From assembly GCA_025399215.1 (NCBI GenBank), contig MU621091.1, positions 62,001 through 126,000 on the forward strand: a stretch of 64,000 nucleotides of DNA. Direction: 5' to 3'. The position numbers and the translations under genes are program-made. Shown piece by piece: positions 24,401-37,810 of the stretch (positions within the stretch are counted from its first letter, which is position 1; each line of letters opens with the position of its first letter). The DNA is from Globomyces pollinis-pini. Taxonomy: Eukaryota; Chytridiomycota; Chytridiomycetes; Rhizophydiales; Globomycetaceae. The notes under the pieces are model-generated. The model did not search any database, was not told where the DNA came from, and saw only the letters and a program-made list of their open reading frames with translations.

Positions 24401-26151
24401 CAAACTATCTGTCTTTGAACAATAACTTTAATGTTAGCAAACCATTGCCGCCACCACAAAGCCAGTTGACCAATCAGTTTAAACAGGTTAATGACAATAC
24501 TTCTTATCAAAATAATCAACTACCGAAACCAACTTTGTCAAATTCGACTTCTATGCAAATGAATCAAAATGGACAGCCTTACAAAAGTTTGAATAACCAA
24601 CCTGTGAATACTAATAATCCCCCACCGTTACCCACTAAACCTGGACAGAGTTCTGAAATGGGGCCGTTTGTTCAGTCACAACATCCTCCTCGCGATTCTT
24701 CCTTGAATGTTGCTATCCGGCCAGGCCAGAATAATATTGGTATGCTCCCTAAACCACTCCCAGTTCCTGGATCCTATCAGAGCCCATCCTCTATGGGTCC
24801 GTACTACTCACATTCAAGCGCTCCCCCTCCTTTGATGCCGAAACAAGGGTAATATCTAATATATATTAACAATAGATCGTTTAATAAACCGCCAGCACTT
24901 CCTAGCAGAAGGCTTTCAGTGATGGATAGTCAGTCAAAGTTTGGCTTATCCGGATTAAGAAATTTGGGAAACACTTGTTTCATGAATTCAATTGTTCAAT
25001 GTTTAAGTGCGACCATTCCTTTATCCAGGTACTTTCTAGGTGGTAGTTTCAAGCGCCATATTGCCTTCAACAATCCTCTTGGTAGTAAAGGCTCAGTAGC
25101 AAATCAATATGCATCCTTAATTAAATCAATGTGGTCTTGTGAAGAGTCGGTCTTTGTGCCATCTGAATTTAAAGTTTGCATGGGTTCCAGACATGGTTCT
25201 TTTGCTGGTAGTGAACAACAAGATTCACAGGAGTTTTTGGCATTCTTATTGGATCAATTACATGAAGATCTGAATGTTGCTAAGCGTCCATTTCCACCTA
25301 ATGGACCAGAGTTGGATTCAGAAGATTACAGCGAATATGACTTTATGACAATAGAATGGCAGAGATATAAAGCTCGAAATTGGTCCATTATTGTTGATAT
25401 GTTTCAAGGGACATTGAAATCCATGTTAAAATGTATGACTTGTGGCAAGGTAACTTTTAATAACATAACTCTGACATTAGACTTCTACCACTTACAACTC
25501 TTTTATGTATCTCACTCTACCAATTCCAGCAAGAAATCGATCGGGTACAAAGAATGGGCCAGTAACACTTCAAGAGTGTTTAGAAATTTTCCTGGAAGGA
25601 GAAATCATGGATGGTGATGATGCCTGGCATTGCCCAAGATGTAAGAAACCAAGAAAAACTTCCAAAATTCTTTCAATTGTCAAATTCCCAACTATATTAT
25701 TGATTCACCTGAAACGTTTCTCCTTTCAAGGACCTTTTAGAGATAAGTTAGATACCAACGTTGATTTTCCAATCAGGTAACTTTGAAGCTGACTAATTCA
25801 TCATTAGTAATATGAATATGACTCCTTATATCAAACAATTTGCACAGCCGGAAAGTTATTATTATGATTTATATGCAGTTTCAGTAATTATATTTATTTT
25901 TGATTCAATGTGTAGAATCATTTTGGTACGTTAAGTGGAGGGCATTATACGGCACAAGTAAAGCATCAAGTAAATGATACCTGGTACAATATGGATGATT
26001 CTCGCACTTCAGAAATCAGTGAACGTGAAGTCAAGGTTGATTTATGATGTTTTTAATGTATTAGTCAAATGCTGCCTATTTGTTATTCTATTGTCGAACA
26101 GGTCAACAGAGTATGAGTGATTGGTGGAGAGGTCATCCAGAAAACGATTAG
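21428..26151 (+). CDS. Ubiquitin carboxyl-terminal hydrolase, USP8/DOA4-like
   Basis: Twelve exons (21428-21541, 21731-21795, 21821-21893, 21924-22798, 22826-23605, 23633-23675, 23704-24848, 24876-25449, 25481-25776, 25808-25883, 25916-26035, 26065-26151) encode 1415 residues. Domain order: a helical USP8-dimer/MIT-like N-terminus (1-95), an Asn/Gln/Ser-rich linker, a rhodanese-like domain (about 315-450), a long Pro/Asn-rich region with P-P-P-K-P motifs (about 460-1040), and the peptidase domain (about 1055-1410). The catalytic Cys lies in G-N-T-C-F-M-N-S and the His in G-G-H-Y-T-A; a C-x-x-C zinc pair is kept. This architecture is that of endosomal deubiquitinases acting on ESCRT cargo. The first intron (189 nt) is by far the longest in the gene. 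Confidence 0.92.
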
Positions 26152-26292
26152 TGGCTTATATATTTTCATTTTAATCATGTTTCAATAAATATATCAAACT
26201 TAACATCATTGGTAAAGTCAAGTAAGTCTCATTAACTTGTAATATATTTGGTACTTGTTAAGTAATTTTTCAAACGTCATAAATTTGATATA

Positions 26293-28813
26293 CTACTCTA
26301 ATAATTTTTCCAAAATTTGTGCCATATCATTAAATCCAAATTGTTTTGCATCCATCAGTGGTGTTCGACCCCATCGATCCAATGGCTCCAACTCTAAAAC
26401 AAAATCACATCCAGTATCGCATATATCAGCATCAGACGAATCCTCCGATTGTACACTCGCCATTGATTTTGTTTTGTGTTTCATATCCAAACTTGAATTC
26501 ACCTTTAAATTGATCAAAAAATTAAATATTTCAAGTTTATGTTCTGCTACAGCCTAAATGATCAAAGTTACGACTTGGTATACCAAATGCAATGGTGTTC
26601 GACCATCTTGGGAAGATAGATTCGGATTTGCGCCAGCATAAATGAATAATTTCAATTTTTGAATATTTCCTTCTACTACAGCTTTACACACTTCAAACGT
26701 CACGTCCGTTAATTCACTTTCAGAAAAATGAGCCCCAGTTTTACGTAATAAACGAATAATAGATTCATTTTTGTATGTGATGGCATATAGAAGTGGGGAT
26801 TTTCCAAATTTGTCTCGAAGATGAACATTGGCACCATTTGATAATAAATATGCCACTATAGCATCATGACCAGCAGATATGGCTGCTAAGAGTGGGGTCT
26901 GTCTTTTTTAGCTTTTGAAAATTGTTACCACACCATCCACACTTGGCACATTAACCATTGCTCCAAATTCTTGAATAAAGAACTTTAAAGTGGCCAAATC
27001 AGCTTGTCTACAGGCTTGCCCGAATGCTAGTATAAGCATGACGCAATTGACTTACCAATTGGTACAAGTTGTATTTCCAAATCAACTTTTGAGTCATGTT
27101 CTTCGGCTTCTGATTCTTCCAACATGGCATTACCATTTGGAATAGAATCTCCAAAATTGGTTGCAAGTTTATTCGCTGTGATCCCCAATACCGACATGAT
27201 TCCGTTAAGTAATACATTTGAAGATTGAAAAACTTCATTTGGGAATGGAGAATGGGAAAATCTTTGTCTTCGATTGACAATAGTTAATTCACCCCTTAAA
27301 TTTCTTTTGATTAATGATCTGACTCGAACAGGATCATTCTTATACTTTGCAAGTAGGTATGACAACTTTGTTAACGCACATTCAGGGGTCATATCTGCTC
27401 CAGGTATAACACCTAATCTTTCTAATGCCATTCCTGTTTCATAAAGACTACTAACCGTTGCTTTTTTACACTAACATGGTTAATATTGCAAAAGTAGTAC
27501 TTGAGAGCAATTAACAACAACAACGCCTCTATCACAGGCTTCTTTGATCACTTCAAGAATATCCGGTCGGTTGGATGGTGCATTTCCAGATCCGTAGGTT
27601 TCTAAAATAACCCCTTTTATAGTAGGAGCAAAAAAAGCTCGAACCGTTGCTTCAGTAATACCTGGAAATATTCGCAGTGAAGATACCGAAGGATTCATCG
27701 ATTTAAAAACACGAAATCTTGCCAAATGTTTTGGCCTCCAAATATTTTCCCAAGATACATCTGAACCAGTTTAGTTTCTAAATTTCTTACCAATATTGAT
27801 ACCAACATGCACTAATGGTCGAAGATTGGGTGAATCAAAAGCATTGACTATTGTGAATACATAACTGAATTACATTCAATGGCGTTGACCTTCGATGCTC
27901 TATTACCCCGGAGTAGTTTGTTATCAAAAAACAATCCTACTTCGGGTATTGTAAAGTGACCAGCAATGGTCAAAGCCCCCAAAAGATTATCTGAAGTTAG
28001 AAAGAGTTACTTACCAATTGCATCGGTTCGTACTTCTGAAAGTGGAACCTAAAGTTAGTTTTGTTAAGGCATGCAATACCTGAGATCCTGTGATAATAAC
28101 AGATTTCCCTAAGTTTTCCAACAAGAAACTCAAAGCTGACGCTGTATAAGCCATAGTATCTGTTCCATGCAAGACTAGAAATGCGTCATATCTACAATTG
28201 TTCAAAATCAATCATCACTTACAATTGATAATTCAATTCAATATCTGTAGCAATTTTAACCCAGTCCGACATGGTCATGTTTGATGAATCTAACAATGGA
28301 TCATATTCAAGAATTGAATATCGAATTCTTTTTTTAAACAAAGAGTACGCTACTTATTAACAATAAAGATAAATACGTGTTATTAAGGCTGGTAAATCCA
28401 CCACTTTAAATGGAATTCCATTTGTGATATTTTTATACGTAGACATATCTGGAATAGAATCAACAGGTACAGAAACATTTGCTTTGTTCTTTAAAGCCTC
28501 TGAAGAATCAGGCAGGTCACTGCTATCGTGAAATCTCGCATTTAAAGCCAATCGATTTGTCATATAACCACTAATTGGCAGATATCCATGTTCTGCAATA
28601 AGATCAACAAAATAAAATACCTGGGTTGTTTTGCATACCAATTGTACCTGATAGATTAATAGAAATCCTTCAACCTCCTGTATAAATAATCAAGACTCTG
28701 GTTATATCTATTGCAATCATTGTATCTAGGTTGACTGCAGAGAGTTGCGACTTTACTGCATCATTATTAAAGACTGTATCGTTGCTCGGTTTTTTCGTTA
28801 TCAGACGCTCCAT
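26293..28813 (-). CDS. Type I L-asparaginase with C-terminal ankyrin repeats
   Basis: Thirteen exons from 28675-28813 down to 26293-26553 (others 28621-28647, 28377-28592, 28223-28352, 28080-28191, 28015-28048, 27874-27990, 27791-27847, 27501-27760, 27056-27470, 26929-27026, 26584-26898), 726 residues. The asparaginase core has the first catalytic Thr in Y-T-G-G-T-I-G, split by a 27-nt intron, and the second motif [17 protein letters not shown]. An ankyrin domain (about 510-726) follows, with D-G-R-T-P-L-H-L and W-G-R-T-P-L-M-D repeats. The same fusion occurs in animal ASPG and many fungi. It hydrolyses asparagine to aspartate in the cytosol; the ankyrins probably mediate protein contacts. 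Two introns are only 24 nt. Confidence 0.93.
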
Positions 28814-28928
28814 TAATTTATTTTGGAAGACCTGATTTCTATTTTTTGATGAAGAAATCCCATCGTCAACATCATGAGACTCAATTAAACGGATTTGGAC
28901 TCATTAAACATAAGTGAAGTTTCAAAAA

Positions 28929-29350
28929 ATGCGTAAGAACAACAGAAATGATGCCATTTTCAGTTGATATGATTATTTAAAATATACTCGAAAGCAAATA
29001 CATGTATCTCACAAAGCGAAACTCCCAAAGGTGTACCCCTTCTGGAAGTATTAGAAAGTGGACATTTAGATCAATCTGGCAAAACGCCATTTATAACTAT
29101 GACATGGAGTTCGTCAGAGATATGGTATTAAGTCATGCGAAAAATATGTAAAGATTTAAAAAAAAATTCAAGTCAATTTATACTAGTGTGGCTTGTGGGC
29201 CAATTTTTATTGCAAGAAGTTTACAAACTAAATTCACTGTTTGAACTTCACCTTGACAAATGTAATCAACTGATAATGCTGTAAGTAAATAAAACTATTT
29301 CGATTAGTAAGGTGAAGCAGCAACCATCAAACCTTTATCACGAATTATAG
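28929..29350 (+). CDS. Small hypothetical protein, structure tentative
   Basis: Not recognised. A frame-consistent model uses exons 28929-28932, 28995-29108, 29133-29280 and 29308-29350, giving 102 residues. The evidence is coding-like composition: a segment PLLEVLESGHLDQSGKTPF, then a hydrophobic helical stretch FILVWLVGQFLLQEVYKLN and a leucine-rich LFELHLDKCNQLI. The first exon is only ATG plus one base, and the 24-nt second intron removes an in-frame TAA, so the 5' half is the weak part. The last intron (29281-29307) is a typical 27-nt GT-AG intron. It could be a membrane-associated small protein. It lies between two convincing genes. Confidence 0.4.
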
Positions 29351-29524
29351 GTACGTTTTAATCACATTAACATAAAGCGAATAATGTGAAGCATAAAGAC
29401 TACAGACATGTAATAGGACACTGGTCACTTGTTTTCAATGTTGCAAGGTCAAATCGTGTTTTTTTGTTGGGTCAGATGAAACAGTCTCCTTTTCTTTTCA
29501 AAGTCAACGAAATATTTAAAATAG

Positions 29525-30906
29525 ATGCTCGGAGATGGTAATAATATTTGAAATTACTAAACCAGAAGAGCGTCAATTAAATACTGCATTGGAGGAAATT
29601 GTTTTGCTTCGGGAGCAGTTGCAAGAGCGTGAACAGCGTATTTCATTGTAGTACCTAACTTTTAGAGTTGTTTGTTGCTGCTGCTGCCGGATCTCATTTG
29701 ATCGATCAGAATATTAAATTAAAAAGAGTTTCTTTACAGTCAGACAATTATTTGGAACAAAAAGGAAATGAAGAGGACTTGGAATATACGACAATACTGG
29801 AAAGAGAGAATGAAAGGCTGCAAAAGTCTTGTGATCACTATTTGAATACTTTGGACAAACTTAAAAGAAATCATAGATCTGAATGTGATGGTTATGGTTC
29901 GGACTTGAAGGAATTAAAACAGGAATTGATTATATGTCACCAAACGATACTTTCTCTGGATCAGGAAAAACAAGAATACAGAAAGACAATCAAGGCTCTT
30001 GAACAGTCAGTCAATGACGTAAGAATTGATGATAAGCAACTGGATGTTCTTACACATCAACTTACTGCCCTAAAGTTTCAGAACAAACAATATATTTCTC
30101 AAATCTCGGAATTGCAGGCACTTGCAATTCATCAGCAATCCGATATAACGGCAATGAAGGAGCAATTATATGAATTTGACCAATTGAAAAATGTGTGCGC
30201 AATTCAACAAAATCACATTGAACAATTAGAAAATTCAATTGAAGAATTAAGAATTAAAGAATGCCAGCAACACGATGTCGAAATTGAAAATCTATGCATC
30301 TTGAATTTTGAACAGCAACAACAAATAGATACCCTTAAAAACGAGATCACACAATTGAAAAGGGAATATGAAAATCAATTATATTCTTCAAAGTCTCGTG
30401 GAAATAATTCGAAAGCCAATGTATTGCAAAAGCTGAAATCAACAGTGGATGCTGATCATATTGATAATCACGAAGCAAAAGTATTAAAACTCCAAGAAAA
30501 GCTGGATTATATTGAAAAACTCTCTTCTGGTTCCAATCGCATAAAGCTGGAAAGTCATAGTAAAAGACTGGGTTCCATAAATTCGAAACTCAATCAACTG
30601 AAAGATTGTTTTAGTTTTCAGGACCGTTCGGTAGTGGACTTCAAACCTCTGATAGCAGATCTGCTATTAAAAGAGCCTCATAGGTTAAGTTCATACCTCC
30701 ACAAAGTGTTTTCGACACCCAAGAAGGAATCAAGATCAATAATGCCAAAATCAGTCAAAAGATCTAGTAGCATAGCGGAACTGATATCTTCACCACCATT
30801 TACTGGTAGTACTGTTGTTGAAAATCAATCCGTTGGAGAACCAGGAACAATGACGATCAAAATCATATGTGAATTATCTGGTTTAAAGCAGTCAAGTACT
30901 AAATAA
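29525..30906 (+). CDS. Coiled-coil protein with CC1-box-like motif, candidate dynein adaptor
   Basis: Exons 29525-29537, 29566-29637 and 29666-30906, 441 residues. Nearly all of it is predicted coiled coil by heptad appearance (dense Leu/Ile/Glu/Lys/Gln, no proline for about 330 residues), followed by a short basic, Ser/Pro-rich tail. Near residues 29-42 the sequence Q-L-F-V-A-A-A-A-G-S-H-L-I-D-Q-N fits the A-A-x-x-G plus L-x-x-x-N pattern of the CC1 box, by which BICD, Spindly and related adaptors hold dynein light intermediate chain. The motif sits near the N-terminus as in those proteins. Homology to any one adaptor is not established. A generic golgin or spindle coiled coil is the alternative. 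Confidence 0.65.
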
Positions 30907-30957
30907 ATTTTATCAAAGTTTTAACAATTCTTCCAATTATGAATTGGTATAGCTTAA

Positions 30958-32413
30958 ATGACACGAGAGTATTTATATAATCCCAACGATGCATTATACA
31001 CAGAAGTATCCAGCATCACCATATCATCAACTAACGCAATTTCCAATAATTAACTCTTCACCTTTGTCTCACTTAAAATGGTCAAAGAAGCGGCCAAGAA
31101 AAGTTTTCCAAACAAACTATTTTAACATGTTTGGAGTTCTTTCTACTGAATCTTCGGACGTCTCGGTAGACCATTATGATTTGGAAGTAGAACCAACCAC
31201 CAGAAGGTTGCCTAATTTTCAATGGGAAGACGAAACTGATTGGCCATCGTATTTTATTGAACAATATTTACAAGCAATTATTTCTTCTCCTTTAATTGTT
31301 ATCGAAACTTTAACGTGTGTTCAATATCAGAAGCGAATTGAACCTGGTGAAGAGGAAGAGTCATATGAGGCTGTTGAAGGCAATAAGGCTGCCGAACCAC
31401 TTTATCTACCACGATTGCAAGGAGATTTTGCAGAAGTGACTAGAGTTATTATGGCAGACAATCAAGAAACTTGGTCTGCTCTTTTTAAAGGGCATTTGAC
31501 ACATTTTTGCTTTCGGTCATTATTTCAAATCATCCAACCTACAATTGAAGTATTTGGTATTTATTTATTAAGTTGTAGGAAACCTTTAATGATTACTTTG
31601 ATGTATTTGAAGATGTGAATCCTTGGACGTTAGTACTTAGTCATGCAATCACAGGAACTGTGTTATCACCATTAGAATTGGTCAGAACCAGGTAATTATA
31701 TATTGATTAATGTATATAGACTGATTGTACAATCTTCGGGTCATCAACGTAAAAAGTATTTTGGTCCATTTCATGCTTTGTGGGTTATATCACAAGAAGA
31801 AAGGCCAGAACCTCATTCTGGAATTCTAGCCACGTTCTATTCGGCCAGACTACTGATTCCTTCATTGTTGATTCACTCTATTTCACCATTAATTCGTTAT
31901 GGTTCCATTTGCTTTATTGAACAAGAACTTGGCTTAGATACAACATTTACACCAGTTTTGTATAAAGTCTGTCAATTATTGTGCCTTGGGGTAGAAGCTT
32001 TGATGATGGCCCCAGTAGAATTAGCACGTAAAAGACTGTTCGTACAAAGACTAGATGGTTTTGGACAAGGGAAGCTAAAGCCTGCCACTCCTAATGATTC
32101 TTGTATTGAAACTTATGATGAACCTTACACTGGGCTCATAGATTGTTTGAATTCAGTTGTTAAGCATGAGGGGGGTAAAGGAGCTATTCAAAAACCACAG
32201 CAATTAAATAATATCTCAACTGCTGAATGGCAGTCTGTATATGGAGGTGGAACTTCACCTTCCCCATCAGGGGCCAACAAAGGGATGTGGAATGGAATGG
32301 TAGGATTAGGAATTGGTATTTCATCCATGTATCGTGGATTCTGGCCCCGCTACGCGAGCATGTTAATAACATTCATATCTGAAGAGATCACTCGTGATGA
32401 TTATGGATGGTAG
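30958..32413 (+). CDS. UGO1: UGO1-like mitochondrial outer membrane carrier protein (SLC25A46 type)
   Basis: Exons 30958-31005, 31088-31549, 31579-31691 and 31720-32413 encode 438 residues. The most diagnostic block spans two exons: S-H-A-I-T-G-T-V-L-S-P-L-E-L-V-R-T-R followed by KYFGPFHALWVISQEE, a degenerate mitochondrial carrier signature found in Ugo1. A second carrier-like repeat has APVELARKRLFVQR, and the C-terminus ends with GFWPRYASMLITF. Ugo1 links Fzo1 and Mgm1 during mitochondrial fusion. The N-terminal exon (MTREYLYNPNDALYTE) and its 82-nt intron are inferred; starting at the ATG at 30989 and reading through would replace them. Confidence 0.85.
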
Positions 32414-32534
32414 TTTTTCTGTACACGCTAATAAAGATATTTGCATTTCACCCTCACATGATGGTATTCGCATATGATTCGTTTCATTGCTGGGTACCAA
32501 TCAATATTTTTTTATCTTCATCTTTCCAGTCAAG

Positions 32535-33684
32535 ATGCAAACAGATTACCCAAAAGTAGCAGGTTTAGTTTTGGTCTGCGTATCAATTCCTACCTTTATT
32601 GCGGTGTTCATTCTGGATACTATTCCAACTGCAACTCATTTGATTCTTCTAGCTTTAATTGCCATTGCATCCATTCATCCTACATTAGGAATACCCAATA
32701 TTGCAGAGTTACTGGGCCTTCAAGAACCAGTTGAACTCCCTCAATCTCAAGAAAGGAACGATAAAGAGGTACCAATGAAGATTTCAGATAAACCAGATAC
32801 TTATATCAAAGAATATGAACCATTAAAGAATGAATTAATCGCTCTAGCCGATCTAGAGAAAGAAAAATGTGGTCCTGGAGATGATTGTGTATGGAAAGAA
32901 GTATTACATCAAGAAAAAGAATTATTCAATATCTCTGTTCAAAAGCGTAAAGATGTTGATTTCTTTTTTAGAATTGTGGTGGATTTTGAAGGAACTCCTG
33001 AAGAAACATTTGATCTGGTAGCTGATATTTCAAAACGACCAAATTGGGATGAAATTTGTCAATCTGCTGGAATTATTGAACGTATTTCAAATAAGACTGC
33101 TATTCAAGTAACTGTTTACCTTTAATATCTATAGTTTATGAGAACAAAGGGAATTTGGCCAACTTCTCCTCGAGAAGCCATCATAATGAGTTTTACCGAT
33201 AAACTGGAAGATGGTCGATATATCAATGTTACAAAATCAATTGATTCCCATGAAGATTATAAATCAGTTGATGGAGGTATATTTAATGTTATTAATTTTA
33301 GATGTTCGTATGATTGCTACTATTGCTGGACTTGTCATTGGACCACATCCTTCAAATAATCCCAAAATATGTCGATGCGTTCAAATAGTGAATGGTGATT
33401 TAGGAGGTTGGTTACCACCTTCTGTTGTATCTCTTGTAACCACTCAAGCATTTCCAATATCAATGAGACGTGCAAACAAACAATTAAAGAAAATACCGAA
33501 CCACAAAACTGTATCCAATTTAATTGAACAAGCACAAGGAAATGCGACTATTGAAAAAGTAGCTCCCAAAAAGGTTGAAGTTGCCAAAGATTCTATTGTT
33601 GTTATCTTGTTGAAAAAATTACGTGAAAGTCAACCTTTAATGGTTCTAGCTATTCTATTCATCATTCTGTTTAAAAAGCGCTAA
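32535..33684 (+). CDS. START-domain protein with N- and C-terminal membrane segments
   Basis: Exons 32535-33107, 33135-33276 and 33302-33684, 365 residues. Two hydrophobic segments open the protein (about 8-30 and 35-55). A START lipid-binding domain follows (about 105-310) with F-E-G-T-P-E-E-T-F-D-L-V-A-D, P-N-W-D-E, WPTSPREAIIMSF, a D-V-R-M-I-A-T-I-A-G strand and GDLGGWLPPSVVSLVTTQAF in the C-terminal helix. The last 20 residues are a hydrophobic anchor ending in K-K-R. This suggests a lipid-transfer protein held in the ER or another endomembrane. A 36-nt GT-AG intron may lie in the 5' leader just before the ATG. The ligand cannot be predicted. Confidence 0.85.
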
Positions 33685-33875
33685 TACAAGTATTTGAAAA
33701 CAGAAAGTATTTCTAAAGTTATTTTGTCAAAAATGTATAAAAAAGTTAATGGTTGAATCCTTGTTGAGATAAAAAATGACATTAAAAAGTAATAAGATGT
33801 AGTTGGATGAACTGGAAATACCAATAGATTTGTGATTTATTAATAAAATAAACTTTGTTTAGGTATGTATGAATC

Positions 33876-35894
<2,019 letters not shown>

Positions 35895-36993
35895 TGTATC
35901 TATGGTCAAAAAACTCTGTAAATAAATAAATGTTCGTGCTCATCTCACATCCTCGGATTACAGAATCTTCCTCTCATACAAAACTTACCGTCAATTAGAT
36001 TCAGAAACTTACTCTCAACTAGATTCAAAAACAAAAAATTAAAACATTCCCTCAATGATACAAAATTATCAGAAAAATGATATTGCTGATATGGATTCCA
36101 TTCAATAGTTTAAAGGTGTGGAAATGTTAATATGGAATGGATTATCTGACATCAACTTTTTGTATCCTTAACTAAAAATCTGGGAATCCAAAAGATAAAG
36201 TGGAAGAAGCTAAGCAAGTACATTACCTATATTGCACTTCAAAGTATCACTTGCAATAAACGCTATCAAGCTCTATCAAAAGGGTTACGTTGCTCATATT
36301 TATTTTGGTTTTCTCGATGTGAAGGTGAAGCTCATTACTAGAATACAAAAACGAAGAAATACTAGAAAAACTACTTGGTTTGTACCTATCCAACCATCTT
36401 CTCCATAGGGTGAATTTATTGATCCACCATAAGGTGAATTTATTGTTTATCGTGGCACAAGGTAAGGTACACAAACACCGAATAATCAATTAGATATCGA
36501 TACTATCAAATGTACATTACACTGCATAGTTCCATTTAAAATTTTTGTAAATTGTAGCAACCTGAACTCTTTTGTATTCGGAAACTAATCCAGATCTTGT
36601 GTAATTTTAACGAATTTTATTTCCATGTAAAGAGGAATTGAAACCACTAAAGAAGTATACCTAATCGCTTTAGGATCACAATACACCAATATTTGACCTG
36701 AATAACTAAGCTACAATTTATATACGAGATGGAAATTTTCGCCCTCACAAGCCAGGATTTCATTCTATGATTCATAATATTCAACTCAATGTTTTGAAAA
36801 CAATCATTTGACTACAAAAACGATGAACAAACTCACTTTATCAGCACAATCAAGACAACATACCAAGGCAGTATTGGAAATGATTGATGATCTAAGTTAT
36901 GTATTGCAACACTATCAATATTTGTGTACGAAATCTCATATGGCGGTACGAATGGACAACAAATACGAATTCTTCAATAAGGTTTTATTCCCT
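35895..36993. other. Long intergenic region
   Basis: About 1.1 kb with no gene I can support. It contains a short direct repeat (GGTGAATTTATTG twice, near 36409-36445) and AT-rich runs. A plus-strand open frame near 36823-37065 overlaps the next gene antisense and is not called. Confidence 0.45.
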
Positions 36994-37230
36994 TTATGGA
37001 GTTGGAGAACACCCAGCAGCAACACAAGCAGCCATACATACACCCAGACCAGCGTTACAAGCTAAAGCAGCCGCTGGAACCCCAGCACCACCAGTAACAG
37101 TTCCAAAAGTCAACCCAGCACCTGCATAGCAAGCAACAACTACAGCATTACAACCTGTTTGGCAAATTCCATAAGAAAGAGGCCCAGCAATACAGAAAGG
37201 AGCAAGAATGGTGGTTAAACACAATTTCAT
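36994..37230 (-). CDS. Small secreted Cys/Gly/Ala-rich protein (zygote-specific Zys3-like family)
   Basis: Single exon, 78 residues, start ATG 37230, stop TAA 36994-36996. A signal-like N-terminus (MKLCLTTILAPFCIAGPLSY) leads into a Cys-rich core: GICQTGCNAVVVACYAGAG, then a T-F-G-T-V-T turn, then a second half with A-C-N-A-G-L-G-V-C-M-A-A-C-V-A-A-G-C. The nine cysteines and alternating small residues match a short family scattered across fungi, algae and invertebrates, sometimes labelled zygote-specific. Its function is not known to me. An upstream in-frame extension to 37401 would add 57 residues built from a duplicated leader sequence and is not favoured. Confidence 0.75.
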   Translation of the reverse strand: MKLCLTTILAPFCIAGPLSYGICQTGCNAVVVACYAGAGLTFGTVTGGAGVPAAALACNAGLGVCMAACVAAGCSPTP

Positions 37231-37810
37231 TTTTAAAGAAAAAAACGAACAAAAATCAACAAAATCAGCAGCCTCAACGAACTCGAATAATGCACCAATT
37301 TCAGAACAGGTGGAATCTCGATTGTACAAATTGCTGTGCTTAAAAAACAAACAAAAATGAATAAATTCAGCAAACTCAACGATATCGTAAAACCTAAACA
37401 AAACAAGAACAATCCCCCTTGTACATTTTGCAATGCACTTTAAACGATTGTATTAGATCTGAATGGTCTAGTATTGAACACTGATTTATACAAGTGCAAA
37501 GGCTTCAATCACCCCCATTTTTCCTTTTGATTTTGAAACTTTGTGAAATTGAATGAAACAAACCAATAACTGTTGGGATTCTATGAATCCAAGTACATTT
37601 TGGTCACCAAAAACAAGGTTGATACTACATATTCTTTCTTTCATGAAATTTTAGCTGTCAGGTAGATTTTGTCTAACAGTTGGAATCACTATAAGCGTAA
37701 TACTATTACTATTAGATAGTCTACTGATTGGATTATTAACATGATCTATTGATCTTACACGATTCAACAATAAAAAAAGTCTAATTTTGATTCATAAAAA
37801 AAAAAGAATT
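37231..37810. other. Intergenic, with a duplicated leader segment
   Basis: Upstream region of the Cys-rich gene. Two imperfect copies of a roughly 46-bp A-rich sequence lie at about 37241-37286 and 37343-37388, offset 102 bp. They could be a duplicated promoter or leader element. No gene seen. Confidence 0.5.

Noticed and set aside
36808..37065. Plus-strand open frame resembling a small helical protein
   Set aside because: It overlaps the Cys-rich gene in antisense and has no family resemblance; kept only as a remark.
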